DNA of 64,000 nt from Azorinus chamasolen (GCA_963576725.1 OY755241.1:1240001-1304000); one strand, 5' to 3'. Numbered from the stretch's first letter, positions 22,421-34,054 are shown. The notes: generated by a model not told the origin, from the letters alone. Translations and numbers: made by a program.

Positions 22421-23184
22421 TAGGAGGGCACCTGCATGGACTGGTTACGATTTCCACCCTAATGTCAGCATCTAAAATTATGTAATTCTATGAGAACCGT
22501 TCTGCCGTGTAGTAATGACATTTGGGTGCTGAAAAAAGATGGCGTCTGCTAGTAAAAAGTTGAACACGCCAGGAACTTTAAAGCGTTATGGGTGCAAGAC
22601 CGAGAGTTTAAAGACTTGTAAGTAAATGATGTTAGCCCTGAAACCAATAGCATTACCATGTGATGCTTTGTATGCACTGAAAATGAAGTGAAAACCGCTT
22701 TTACGTACCAGCGGATACAGTGATGCTCAGCTCAGTTCACGCAAACGATGCTCATCGTCGTGCACTTCAAATCAAAGCATCAAGAAATACCTTATTATAC
22801 AGTGCTTGTAACACTTATCTTTTTGATGTTAAATGATACATCAGTTTAAAGTTTTAAATAGTTTTACCCCTTTACATTTAATGGTGCAAAAAATTATCTG
22901 GGACTCAGTTGTATTTGCTTGGGACGCAACTTTTGCTGATGCCCTGGGTCCCAGGGACTCGGTAAAATTCAATCCTAACGAGAACACTGTACAGCAGTGT
23001 AAATTATGAACGAAATTACACCAAGTTATAGTATTAACTTGTGAAATATTAATAACAGAAAAGAAAAGAAAAGAGAACTCTATGGATGGTCAAAAACTCC
23101 ATATAAAGGCAGAATATAGAGTAACAGGGGAACACTTGTTGATTTATTTGACAGGCTGCAAAGTTATCCATCAGAAAACTATAC

Positions 23185-23351
23185 CTAGCACGTGGAGGTC
23201 GACAACTTTGTCAATTTCTCCTGCTACATTTGAGGCCTGACATCTAAACCTTCCTCTGTCAGAAGCATCAGTGGAGAATATCTCAAGGCTGTCATCTTCA
23301 TTGATCAAGTAGCGGATATTAGTGGGGGATATTGGGTTCTCATCCTTGTAC
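23185..23351 (-). CDS. HMCN1: Hemicentin-like exon 16: second half of Ig7
   Basis: 167 nt; acceptor TTTACAG, donor TAG|GTATAG; phase 2 in, phase 1 out. Its first base completes the core Trp, then YKDENPISPTNIRYL, DRGRFRCQASNVAG and VVDLHVL. The F strand has Phe instead of the usual Tyr. Confidence 0.94.
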
Positions 23352-23398
23352 CTGTAAAATCAAAGAACTGACAATACAGTAAAGGCCCATGACTCTGA

Positions 23399-23952
23399 AG
23401 TTAATCCATTCCGGTACATTGACACCTTTTGGTGCCTTTCTAAGTTACTTTTTGAAACCATTGTGATAAATAGAGCATTTTCTCCTATTTATCACAATGA
23501 TTTCGAAATTACACAATTTAATAGTATTCCTTTTTACTCGTAAATGCTCCTTTTCAGTAAATTAATTCAAAGAGGTTTGATCTAAAAATAGCCTATGAGG
23601 TAATGGGTTAACCAAAAATTGGAGATGCAAATTGGCACCTTTGCAAACAGAGTAAACCTAAGTCAGACTGTAGGATCTGGGTCCATGCTTATAAAGCTTC
23701 TGAGTTGAGTCTGAGTTTGTTCTCAAGCTTTTGATTGGCCAGATTGGCCAATCAAAAACTTGAGAACAAACTCAGATTCAACTAAAAAGTTTTATAAGCA
23801 TTGATACTGCTCTGTTTGCTTATGTCTTATAATATCGTGGTTTCTGCCATGATGGAAAAAATTCCTTGTTCATGATACAATTATAAAAATTCAGCCAATT
23901 AATATTCATACATTCATTATTTCTTAAATGAATATTCATGAAGTAACAGGTT
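23399..23952 (+). repeat. T1 MITE, then T3 with nested H1
   Basis: T1 23399-23611 has a collapsed palindrome centre (ATTTTCTCCTATTTATC). T3 arms flank an H1 hairpin at about 23690-23808. Confidence 0.78.
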
Positions 23953-24540
23953 AACTAAAAGAGTATTTATAAATGTAGTCCCTGGTCCCTAAAGAGCAGT
24001 TTGATTATAGTAACTATTTGCCTAAAATATAAGAATAACTAGAATTATCACTGAATGTAATTAAAACCCCACATAATTGCTTTGCGAAGTATGTGATATC
24101 TTGAATAACCAAGGGGCAATAACTCTATGTAAAATCATCCAACCTAATTCCTCAAAGATATGACATCATGAATATTTATCAGCTGAATTTTTAGAATGGT
24201 ATATGAACACAGGAATTTCGGTGTAGTCCCAATATCAGGGTCTGCTCTCTTTGCTTAATATGGAATAATAGAGATCTGATTCAACAGTTTCTGTTTTGGC
24301 AAAAATTGCTTTTGTTATAAAAAAAAAAAGTACCTAGTTATAGTCTACTTTTGCATTGCGTCCTTGGGACTCGCATGTCAATGTTCAATGCGCCCTAATG
24401 AAATTATTTGCGTATTTTACGCAGGACGCACACCAAAATGAATCACTGCCCAAACCATACACATTCATTGGCTGTTCCTACCTAACTAACTTGTATCATC
24501 TTTATCAAACCTTTAGCTAATAAAGGCACATTTTTACAAA
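23953..24540 (+). repeat. T3 fragment and a decayed CAGTGTTC-family piece
   Basis: AATATTTATCAGCTGAATTT...CAGGGTCTGCTCTC (24170-24290), then TTGCGTCCTTGGGACTCGC (24356-24420), resembling the sub-terminal GGGACTC motifs. Confidence 0.5.
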
Positions 24541-24560
24541 AACTAACAAGTCTGACCCAC

Positions 24561-24681
24561 CATGTGATCTCTGGTCTAGGGTCTCCCTCAACCTGGCAAG
24601 GCAGTACAACTCCATCTCCCTCAATTATCGTAAAATCTGTCTTCAGGGAATCTGGGTCAGTAAAGTTGAACTCAGGGGGTA
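24561..24681 (-). CDS. HMCN1: Hemicentin-like exon 15: first half of Ig7
   Basis: 121 nt; acceptor TTTCTAG, donor ATG|GTGGGT; phase 1 in, phase 2 out. It encodes VPPEFNFTDPDSL and VVLPCQVEGDPRPEIT. The intron interrupts the codon of the core Trp (TG|G), the same position used in Ig12 (exons 22/23); in Ig11 (exons 20/21) it lies two codons later. Confidence 0.94.
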
Positions 24682-24732
24682 CTAGAAAGGAATCAAGAAA
24701 GGAATTAAACTAGAAAATTGTGTAAGACACAG

Positions 24733-24813
24733 CAATGCCCCTGTGGTGGTGCTTGACAATGAAAAAACTGACAATCAACTGCATGTACAAGTGTGACACA
24801 GACAGACGGACAC

Positions 24814-24850
<37 letters not shown>

Positions 24851-24935
24851 TAGACAGAAAGAAAGACAGACAGAGGGACGGATGGACAGGTGCAAAACAT
24901 AATGCATCTGACTATTGCCAATGGGGGCATAATAA
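24733..24935 (+). repeat. (CAGA)n element with ATGCCCC/GGGGGCAT ends
   Basis: Starts CAATGCCCC, has a long CAGACAGACAGACAGACA tract (24800-24870) and ends CCAATGGGGGCATAATAA. The same ends bound 33621-34008. Confidence 0.65.
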
Positions 24936-24985
24936 AAACAGCACAAATACAAGACTGTACTCCATAGATAGTTACTCCATAGGTA

Positions 24986-25177
24986 CAGTAGAAACCCTCT
25001 AAACTGGAATTATAGTAGAAGAATGTAGATGTAGCAGGTGGCTGCTTATAAATGAAGTCATGAAAAAAGCTCCTAGAGGAGCTTTTTGCATGACTTTCAC
25101 CCTGCATTAAGCTGCCACCTGTCTCCAAGAACAATATTTATACTAAATTGAGTGTCCGGTTTAGAGTGGTTTTACTG
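24986..25177. mobile_element. A1 MITE
   Basis: CAGTAGAAACCCTCTAAACT...GGTTTAGAGTGGTTTTACTG, TA-flanked; core hairpin AAAAAGCTCCTAGAGGAGCT. Confidence 0.87.
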
Positions 25178-25185
25178 TACATCTT

Positions 25186-25700
25186 TAAATTCCTTTGCAA
25201 ACAGAGTAGACCCAGATCAGACGACTCCTGTAAGATCCATGTGATCAGTGTCTTATGGAACAATACAGGTCTGATTCTAAACTTTCTGCCACAGCCAAAA
25301 TGTCCTCTATTCATATGCCATTATAAAAAAATAATCTAATCAATATTCATGATGTCCCTATTTCTTAATTGAATATTCATGGAATAAATGGTCAAGTCTC
25401 TGAGCAGGAAATTCATGATTACCTCAGCAAACATGCTGGATCCAAATGAGATGACATTTTTCCTTCCTACTATTACTTAACCCTTTCTTTCATATAAACG
25501 CCTTTTCACACATCTGCAAACAGATATAGGAGCCTTCTGATCAGGGTCTGCACTGTTTAGTAATGGAATTTGATAGATCTGTTTCTTTAATTTTTAAAAT
25601 GGCTACAACATTCCACTTTTCATATTTCATTATAACTGTTTTGTCCATGAATATTCAGAAGGTATTGAAACTTGAAATTAACATAGAACAGGGAAAGGGT
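25186..25700 (+). repeat. T3 and T2 MITEs
   Basis: T3 at about 25186-25392 and T2 at 25483-25700, the latter with TGAATATTCAG and GGAAAGGGTTAA. Confidence 0.8.
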
Positions 25701-25756
25701 TAATGTCCAAAGAGTTGTTGCACAACTTTACAACTGGTAACTCTGCAATTTCCATA

Positions 25757-27127
25757 ACCCTTTCCCTGTTCTATGTTCATTTAAAATTTCAATACCTACT
25801 GAATATTCATTAACAAAAAAGTTATAATGCAATATTGAAGGTGAAATATTGTACAGTATATTGGCGATATTTCGAGCACCATCGGGAATTTGCAAAAACC
25901 TCGGATTATCGCGATGCTCGAAAGAACCGAGAGCATTTTATGTCATTTCCAAGATCATTGTTTGACGACGAGAGGAAGCGTATTTCTTCACAGTAAACTG
26001 TTTTAACATTATCACAAACTTCAATGCATATATAATTCATCGATTCTTTCCTTATATAAGTGATAACAGAAAACACCATTCACATCGGCGACCGAAGTTT
26101 CAGTATAATTTGTTTGGGTCCGTTCGACGGACCCTTCACAATAAACTCAAAACTTGTTTCAAACCATTTAGACATATCCCTAGAATAGTCGTAGCGTATA
26201 GCATTACGTCGTCTATTTTGCATATTTTTCCATTTGTCGACATTAATTTAGTTGTTGGTGCTGAGTTGGGTGCACAAACAAACATTTTCGCTTCGTTCCC
26301 GTGCTGTTTCGTAGTAAGGAAAATCAGGGCGAGTGACCAAATTAATTAATAATCGGAACACTCGGCTTTTTTCGTCTGACATAGTTATTCTCTTTCATCT
26401 CTCGGAACAAGAGTCTGCATGAACGAGACTGTCAAAAAGTAGCAAAAATTTTGCGAATTTCAAAGCACTACACGAAAAACACTGCACTATTACAAAATTT
26501 AAAGCAGAAAGACGTTATATATCACACATTCAGCGGTACTTAAAAAGCACTACATGTTTGCGAACGTATGCAAATTATGAGTGTGGCTCTTTGTTTATTA
26601 TGACTTCAGTCTATTAAATTATCATCATTATTTACACCAAAGTAAAGTCTGCATTCAAGGAATGTGTTATTCACACATTTGGAAGATCTAATGCCCCATA
26701 GACGGATCTTTCATAAGGTCACGACAACGTATCGGGAAGGTGTGAATAATTACCTCGGAGGTGGGAAAACACCGTGCTCGAATTAAACAATCAATAAAGG
26801 GAACCAGAATGATCCGCGGGACCAGCACACATGCTCGAATTTTCGGATTATCGCTATTCGGATTAATGCAGGTATTTTCAATGAGATTTGATAGAATTTG
26901 AGTCGGGACCTCAACATTCCCTCGGAATAAGCAGGTATCTCGGAAAAACGAGAGTCGAAATAACGCCGTTATACTGTAGCTATATTGAAAACTAAAGAAA
27001 CATATCTTTCAGATTCCAGTAGCAAACAGAGCAGACCCTGATCAGACGGCTCCTATAGGAGCCGTCTGATCTGGGTCTTCTCTGTTTGCAGATGCGTGAA
27101 CACACGTTTATATGAGGGAAAGGTTTA
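25757..27127 (+). repeat. T2 MITE split by a TA-flanked element
   Basis: The T2 left arm (25757-25853) and right part (26977-27127, near-perfect GATC core) become contiguous when 25854-26976 is removed. Confidence 0.88.
25854..26976. mobile_element. TA-flanked pogo/mariner-like element
   Basis: 1,123 bp; CAGTATATTGGCGATATTTC on the left and, inverted, CAGTATAACGGCGTTATTTC on the right. TA target in the T2 phrase 'ATTGTAGCC'. Inner CTCGAATTAAAC/GGATTATCGC motifs; no transposase. Confidence 0.88.
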
Positions 27128-27179
27128 TGGTCCAGACTGTTTGATACTGGGATTAATATGTAATAAACAAGACTGCCAA

Positions 27180-27850
27180 TATACTAGAAAATATGTGTTT
27201 TATATATATGACTTAGAGAGCAGACAAGGTCAAAATGGCTATTTAAAGGGCCTGGAAAGATATAACTAGTTATTACACCTATCTGAGACATTATTACAAC
27301 AAACATTTTCAGCAAGTTTGGTGAAGACTGGATGAAAATTGTTCTACATAAGACAGTGGACACAGCTTGGATGCTGCCCATCAATCTCTAATTTTGGACA
27401 ATTCAAAGACCATAGTACTGAAGTGCCTTGAATTATATGTCTGGTTATCAATTTTTGCCAAGAAATTATTACCACATTTTTAGCAAGTTTGATGATGATT
27501 GCATGAAATTGTTCCCCTTAGAGAGCAGACATGGTTTGGACACTGCCAGTCTGCCACAGGTGATCCCAAAATATGACATGTCTACCAGCAGGCATACAAA
27601 AAGATGAAATGTCTAAGAATAAATCTGAAGCAGACGACAACTGTTGCAGACGACATACCTGGCGGAAAGAATTTCATTTCAAATTACAAACAGTAGAATT
27701 TTAAACCAGTCAGTAAAACAAGAGTTTTCTAAGAAACATGTATTGTATGCCATCTGCAGATAGAAATGTGTCTTAAAAGCTTGATGAAAAAATCAAGACA
27801 GATAGACAAGACAGACATATAGACAAGACAGACAGATAGTAAGTCAGTCA
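27180..27850 (+). repeat. Dispersed repeat with (ACAG)n tail
   Basis: Two diverged monomers with TTAGAGAGCAGACA(A/T)GG and AGCAAGTTTG(G/A)TGA, then GACGACAAC...GACGACATACC and an (ACAG)n tract (27800-27840). Confidence 0.55.
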
Positions 27851-27888
27851 ATTATAATTACATTTTACTATGAAATTACCTTCTTGAC

Positions 27889-28150
27889 ACTAACCCTAAT
27901 TTAACTGTTTACTCCATGAATATTACTATAGAAAATAACGATGTCATAAATATTAATTAGATTTATTGTTGTAATTGCACATGGACACAGGCATTTTGAC
28001 CATGGCAGAAACTGTGGAATCATATTTTTATTATATCAGAAGCAAACAGAGTAGACCCAGATCAGATGACTCCTATAGGAGCCATCTGATCTGGGTCTAC
28101 TGAGCTGTTTGCAAAGGCGTAGAAAGGCGTATTTATGGAGTAAAGTGTTG
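27889..28150 (+). repeat. T3 MITE
   Basis: CTCCATGAATATTACTATAG arm, ATCAGATGACTCCTATAGGA core and GTATTTATGGAGTAAAGTGTTG end. Confidence 0.8.
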
Positions 28151-28319
28151 ACGGCGATAAAGTCCTCATAAAATTTAACAAGCAAAAAATGTCAAAATCA
28201 CATTAAAGCTGGATTTTTTTGTGTTAACAATTTACCTAATGATTTTTTATTGATATAGGTTTTTACGTTGCTTCAACACAGTTTCAGTTAATTCACAACA
28301 TCCAACTAATTACAGGTAG

Positions 28320-29112
28320 AGGAAGCTATCTGCATACCAAATATAAATTGTCTAGCAGATGTAGTTCAGAAGTTATAAAAACATTTTTTTAATGACAGCC
28401 ATGTTTTCAAAATAGTGACCTTGACCTTGACCTGATTTCAGGTATCTTTATGTCATCTGTAAGGTCCCTACCAAAGCTATCTGAATACCAAAGGTGAATT
28501 GCCTAGTGTTCGTGGATCAGAAGTTATAGCAAAATGTTAAAGTTTGTTAAAAACAGCAAAGTTTTCAAAATAGTGACCTTGACCTTGACCCAATTTCATG
28601 TATCCTTGTATCAAGTGAAAGGCCTTCACCCAAGCTATCTCCATATCATATATAGCATATGTGGTTCAGAAGTTAAGACAAAATGTTGAAGTTTTTCAAT
28701 GATGGCCAACTTGTCATAACAGTGACCTTGACCTTGACCTAATTTCAAATATATTTATATCAACTGAAAGGCCTTTACCAAAGCCATCTGTATATCAAAG
28801 ATGAATTGCCTAGCATTTGTAGTTCAGAAGTTATAGTAATGTTAATGTTTGTTTAAAACGGAAAAGTTTTCAAAATAGTGACCTTGACCTTGACCTGATT
28901 TCATGTATCTTTGTATCACATGAAAGGCCTTTACCCAAGTTATCTTCATACCAAATATGAATTGTCTAGCTTAAGTAATTCAGAAGCAATGTTAAAGTTC
29001 TGTTAATGCCGGCACGCCGGCCGAAACATAAAAACACACCCGCCTGCCCTCCGTCGAACCGCCAGGTTTTCGCCAAACTATTAGCCAAGATTTTTTTTGA
29101 AAAATCAGGCTA
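28320..29112 (+). repeat. Pearl-like tandem array (~150-bp monomers)
   Basis: About five monomers homologous to 8695-9600 with the same phrases (CAAAATAGTGACCTTGACC; TACCAAAGCTATCTG) and a right end CCCGCCTGCCCTCC...TTGAAAAATC. Confidence 0.72.
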
Positions 29113-29233
29113 AAAATACAAGTTAACCCTATACCTAACAGACACATATCTTTAAGCATTTGCAAAAATAGTATACCCAGATACTAGGTCCTGAAGGAGC
29201 AGTCGGATAAGGGTGTTTGCTTATAAAATAATA

Positions 29234-30236
29234 CAGTGCTCCCTCCGAACAACGACACTTTACGGAAACACATAAAAGTGCCGTTGTGCGGAGGGTGTTG
29301 TTGTTGGGAGGGAACACTACACAGACGTATTTTGACAGATGGATGTATGCGTTGATGATTTAATAAATATGTAGATAGATAGACAGATTAACAGACAGAC
29401 AGACCTGTTTAGAATGCATAACAAAATGTTTCCCTGCGTCCACGAATCGCAACCCGCAAGTTGAAAAATGAACGTGTGCGATTAGGTTCTCCAGGAGTAG
29501 AATTGTTCGGAAGAACATGTTCTATTTTATTCACCGTTTCCTTCTGAGAAAACTAGAGGAAAACGGAATGAAAATCATTACGCATTTATGTTCAAATTTG
29601 ACAAGAGTACTGTTGCCGTGAAGAATTTTTAGTTTCTAAGGTCAGTTTATGACCGAACTCGGTTGAAATTCATTTCTGCCACACGATCTTTTTCTAGAAG
29701 TGACAAATCGAACGCGCCTATGGTTATCGTTGGAACAAGAGAGAAATAAACGAATTTAACCGACAAAATTTCTTGTACTTTATAAATATAGAAAACGTGT
29801 TTCTCAATTGAAATTCAGTATTCTCTTAATCAGTCATACACAACAGCATATAGGTGTCAGTGTGTCATAATGGATTTACACACGAATTGTCGCTCGAGTC
29901 GCACAACGGATTAGCTATGGTTGACTGAATTATTGCTCGGAGCTAGTAAGGTAACAGGCGGCCGTTAATTACATAAAGATTAGTGTCACTGGGACCAATC
30001 ATCTTTCACATGCTTGGTTGCTTTTGTTCAGTGGTCAGAAAATTACGTTCAGCTGAAGTACCGTTGAAGGGGGGTAAATGTTACCGTCCGGCTACAAATA
30101 TACATGTCGTTAGCCGTTGTAGAGAGGTATCGTTCGCGGGAGGGAGTTTTACTTGAAAATCCTCCGGGGGGAATACACGTTGTCGCTATGGGGAGGGAAC
30201 CGTTGTTGGGAGGTGACGTTAATGGAGGGAGCACTG
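29234..30236. mobile_element. A2-type element, ~1 kb long form
   Basis: CAGTGCTCCCTCCGAACAAC on the left, GGAGGGAGCACTG on the right, TA-flanked, inserted in a T3 arm (AATAATA|TAGATC). A complete miniature copy of the inverted ends occupies the first ~95 bp. No transposase ORF. Confidence 0.82.
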
Positions 30237-30363
30237 TATAGATCAATTTTGACAGTTTTTGCAATGGTAAAACATGTTCATTATGCCACAATGAATATCA
30301 GCTAATAAATATTCATCCTGTTGTGACTTCTGACATGAATATTTATCAGGAAAGGTATTAAAC

Positions 30364-30763
30364 ATAATAATTACCTCATATACTATATTTAAACCCAACC
30401 TCTTTGAACAGATTTACCGAGGAGTAATTACTAGAGAGAAAATTTTAGAATTGTATACAGTAAAACCTCTCTATAACGACCACTAAACTGTGTTAGTTAG
30501 TTGGTATTTAGAGCAGGTGGTTGCTTACAGCAAGGTGAAAGTAAAACAGAACGCTCCTACAGGAGCGTTCTGTTTTACTTTCACCTTGCTGTAAGCAGCC
30601 ACCTGCCTTTAACACAAAATACTTTGTGTAATTCAGTGGTCGTTATAGTGAGGTTTTACTGTAGTTTTGAAACCATTGTGATAATTATTTATTACAATGT
30701 TTTCAAATAGTATTTCTTACAGAGGCGTCAAAAGGCAGGCACCAACATGAGGGAATGGATTAA
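30364..30763 (+). repeat. T1 MITE split by an A1 MITE
   Basis: T1 left arm (CTCTTTGAACAGATTTACCG) and right arm (GAGGCGTCAAAAGGC...GGATTAA) flank A1. Confidence 0.8.
30458..30661. mobile_element. A1 MITE with near-perfect hairpin
   Basis: CAGTAAAACCTCTCTATAAC...GGTTTTACTG, TA-flanked. The core GAACGCTCCTACAGGAGCGTTC lies within about 45-bp matching arms (about 30512-30602). Confidence 0.9.
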
Positions 30764-30801
30764 GGTACATGTAAACGAGAAAAGATGAATTTACAACTTA
30801 C

Positions 30802-30883
30802 CCAGAACTTCAAGACTGACAACAAACGAAGCATTGCCACCGACATTTGTAGCCAGGCACATGTAATTCCCAGCATGTTCTGC
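30802..30883 (-). CDS. HMCN1: Hemicentin-like exon 14: second half of Ig6
   Basis: 82 nt, the smallest complete exon seen; acceptor ATTACAG, donor TGG|GTAAGT; phase 0 in, phase 1 out. It encodes AEHAGNYMCLATNVGGNA and VSLEVL, the F and G strands of the domain. Confidence 0.92.
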
Positions 30884-30979
30884 CTGTAATAGAGTATGAT
30901 CAATTTTAGATACAGTAGAATCAGTCTAAACAATCATTAAAAGTAGTCTAAAAATGGGTTTATCAGACAGTTGGTATTT

Positions 30980-31375
30980 TAACCCTTTCCTCCATAAATA
31001 CGCCTTTCTACGCTTCTGTAATAGCTACTTCTTGAAACCATTGTAATAAATAGAGCATTTGCTCCATAGGAGCAAATGCTCTATTTATCACAATGGTTTC
31101 AATACTATACAATTCTAACATTTTCCTTTTCTCTAGTTAATGCTCCTTTTCGGTAGATTAATTCAAAGAGGATGAGTCTAAATATAGCCTATGGAGGAAT
31201 GGGTTAAGGCAGGAGGACATTTTGGTATTGGTACAAACTGTAAAGTGACAGATCTATATTAATGTTATAAGCATACAGAACAGACCCTGATTAGATGGCT
31301 CCTACAGGAGATGTTTGATCTAGGTGTTCTCTATTGTGAAAAAGTGTTTATATGAAGGTAAGGATTAATACCTTA
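30980..31375 (+). repeat. T1 MITE and T3 MITE
   Basis: T1 30980-31207 (AACCCTTTCCTCCATAAATA...GGAATGGGTTAA); T3 core at about 31275-31320. Confidence 0.82.
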
Positions 31376-31975
31376 CAGGCACACTCATTCACAGACAGAG
31401 ATAACACTTAACCCTTGACTCCATTTAGACACTTTATCAGGGTTTACTGTTTACATAATATAGACATGACTATAATTTCTACCATGACCAAACATTCCTG
31501 CGTCCATGTGCTATTATGACAATCTAATTAATATTCATGATGTCATTATTTCTTACATTAATATTCATGGTGTAAAGTTAAATCTTTACTACATGAATAA
31601 TCATGAAAGAGATGATGACCTTATGAATATTAATTGAGAGAAATTTATAGTGGCAAACAAATAAGTTGAATTTAGGTCATGGAAGAAATTGCAGAATCAC
31701 ATCAGAATCAAATCTTCATGAAGATTTACTAACCCTTTCCCTTATGTAAGCGCATTTTGACGCATCTGCAAACAGAGTAGACCCAGATCAGATGGCTCCT
31801 ATAGAAGCCGTCTGATCAGGGTCTGCTCTGTTTGCTTATGGTGTAATATTGATCTGATTCTACAGCTTCTGCCTTTGCCAAAATGTCCTGTGTTCATATG
31901 CCATTATAAAAATTATCATGTTAATACTCATGACTTCATTATTTCCTACATGAATACTTTTGAGGAAAGGATTAA
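31376..31975 (+). repeat. T3 fragments and T3 MITE
   Basis: Several ATTCATG arm fragments (31400-31720), then a T3 from about 31730 with core GATCAGATGGCTCCTATAGA. Confidence 0.75.
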
Positions 31976-32068
31976 TGCATCCATACCCACGTGGATGGCT
32001 GGAGCGTAGAAAGGATTAATGAGGAAAGGATTAATGCATCCATACCCACGTGGATGGCTGGAGCGTAG
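31964..32068 (+). repeat. Direct duplication of ~54 bp
   Basis: GAGGAAAGGATTAATGCATC...GGCTGGAGCGTAGAAA occurs twice in tandem, and each copy contains CCATACCCACGTGGATGG. Confidence 0.9.
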
Positions 32069-32123
32069 AAATAAAGTTTCATGTCCTTCATTCAATAATG
32101 AATAACTGCCTAAGCAAAACCTT

Positions 32124-32377
32124 AACCCTTCGCTTGCTATTCGCGTCAATATACCTACCTGTAAATAGTGTAGACCCAGATGAGACAGCTCCTGCAGGAG
32201 CTGTCTCATCAGGGTCTGCACTATTTACAAGTTGATTGTGCAACCAGTGCACTCCACAGCAGTGATTGCGCAGCGATATACTTGTACACAATGAAGAATT
32301 AGATGTATGTAATTATACAACAGGGCATGGGTAAAGAAGGAGAAATGTATTTTAAAATTCAGCAAGAGAAGGGTTAA
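32124..32377 (+). repeat. T4 MITE
   Basis: TTAACCCTTCGCTTGCTATT...CAGCAAGAGAAGGGTTAA; palindrome GAGACAGCTCCTGCAGGAGC. Confidence 0.88.
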
Positions 32378-33223
32378 CACTTAACCTGATAGAAACATCT
32401 TTTCATAAAGTGGCAAATAGAGTACACCCAGATTAGACAGTACCTGCAAGGAATCATTTGATCAGGGTCTGCTCTGTTTGCTTATGGAATAGTAAAGAAC
32501 TGATTCTGTTGTTTCAGCCATGGCCAAAACGTCCTGTTATCAAATACCATTATAAAACATTATAAATATTCATGAAATAATTATTTCTCACATTCATATT
32601 GTTTAATATGACCAAATACTTATTCCTTTCCCTGTTCAGTATTCATGTAAGAAATTATGATAACAAGAATATGTATTTGCTCAATTTTTGTAATGCAAAC
32701 TTTTCAAGGAAATATTTTGCTTTGATGAAAACTGTAAAATCAGATCTATATCATGTTAAAAGCAAACAGAGCAGACCCTGATCAGACGGCTTCAATCTGG
32801 GTCTACTCTGTTTGCAAATGCGTGAAAATGCGTTTATATGATGGAAAGGCTTAATGATGTTTTGAAGTATATAAGACCTGCAAACAATCAAGATCAAAGG
32901 GCTCTTGAGGGAACCATTTGATAAATCTAATTAATACTCAGAGAAGGAAGAGTTAGTTTTAATTATTTAGCAGATTAAGGGTTTTCCTGTTCTATATTTA
33001 TTCCAATTTTCAATACCTTCTGAATATTCATGGACAAAATAGTTATAATGAAACATCGAAGGTGGAACATCGTAGCCATTTAAGAAACTAATGAAAATCT
33101 AACAAATTCCCTTTTCAAACAGAGAAGACCCTGATCAGACGGCTCCTGTAGGAGGCATCTGATCTTTGTCTACTCTGTTTGCAAATGTGTGAAAACGCAT
33201 TTATATGAAGAAAAGGGTTAAAG
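32378..33223 (+). repeat. T3, T3/T2 and T2 MITEs
   Basis: GATC cores near 32440, 32785 and 33140. The last copy (about 32983-33223) is T2 and ends GAAAAGGGTTAA near the exon 13 donor. Confidence 0.78.
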
Positions 33224-33250
33224 AAAAGAGAAACTGGGTAAACTACCAAC

Positions 33251-33441
33251 CTGCACATCTTCTATGATCACATTTCCCGGCCCATTCTTTAAGATGTAGC
33301 CATCTTCCTGAAGCATTTTTCCTCTGCGAACCCAGAAAACGTTGGGTGGAGGGTTGCCTAGTATGGCCTGGCAGTTCAGGCTGACGCTCTCCCCTTGTCT
33401 AACCTCAATTGATGGATTCATATAGCCAATCAAAGGCATCA
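33251..33441 (-). CDS. HMCN1: Hemicentin-like exon 13: first half of Ig6
   Basis: 191 nt; acceptor TGCTTCAG, donor CAG|GTTGGT; phase 1 in, phase 0 out. It encodes MPLIGYMNPSIEV, VSLNCQAILGNPPPNVFWV and NVIIEDVQ. The 'xPLIG' opening is also found at Ig6 of vertebrate hemicentin-1. A T2 MITE ends about 28 bp from the donor. Confidence 0.95.
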
Positions 33442-33470
33442 CTGAAGCAAACCATTAACTTATGCATGAA

Positions 33471-34054
33471 TTAACCCATTCCCTCATAGGCTATTTCTAG
33501 ATCCAACCTCTTTGACTAAATCTACCGAAAAGGAGCATTAACTAGAGAAAAGGAAATTTTTAGGAGCAAATGCTCTATTTTTTAACACAATGGTTTCAAC
33601 AAAATGTGTTTGTGAAACACTATGCCCCCTCATATATTTGACCTCTGACCTTGAAGGATGACCTTGACCTTGACATGTCACCCCTCAAAATGTGCAGCCT
33701 TATGAGATACACAAGCATGCCAAATATCAAGTCTCTATCTCTACTGGTCCAAAAGTTATGGCCAATGTTAAAGTCGGTGATTTGACCCATATATTTGACC
33801 TCTGACCTTGAAGGATGACCTTGACCTTGACATGTCACCCCTCAAAATGTGCGGCTTTATGAGATACGTATGCATGCCAAATATCAAGTCTCTATCTGTA
33901 CTGGCTCAAAAGTTATGACCAATGTTAAAGTTGCTGACAAACAAACATACAGACAAACAGACAGGGCAAAAACAATATGCCCCCTGACTATCGTCAATGG
34001 GGGCATAAAAAGTGACTTTTACAGAGGCGTAGAAAGGCTTAGCATGAATTAACC
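33471..34054 (+). repeat. T1 MITE split by a pearl-like insertion
   Basis: T1 left arm TTAACCCATTCCCTCATAGG and right arm GGCGTAGAAAGGCTT...ATTAA; the palindrome is truncated at about 33555-33600. Confidence 0.75.
33621..34008 (+). repeat. Pearl-like element, two ~160-bp monomers plus (ACAG)n
   Basis: ATGCCCCCTCATATATTTG...GGGGGCATAAAA ends; two copies of TTGACCTCTGACCTTGAAGG...ATCAAGTCTCTATCT; then ACAAACATACAGACAAACAG. Confidence 0.75.

Larger units (their letters stand above)
18709..22989. mobile_element. CAGTGTTC-ended element, host of a nested 3.4-kb element
   Basis: TIRs CAGTGTTCCCGTTTACG / CCTAACGAGAACACTG with TACAG on both sides (18704-18708, 22990-22994). Sub-terminal GGGAC(T/G)C repeats match those of 9686-10784. 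Without the nested insertion the element is about 0.84 kb. Confidence 0.78.

Noticed and set aside
24710..25134. Minus-strand ORFs with a CLSVCLSVC repeat
   Set aside because: Translation of the (CAGA)n microsatellite; the same holds for cysteine/serine-rich ORFs near 33906-34118 and 62706-63187.
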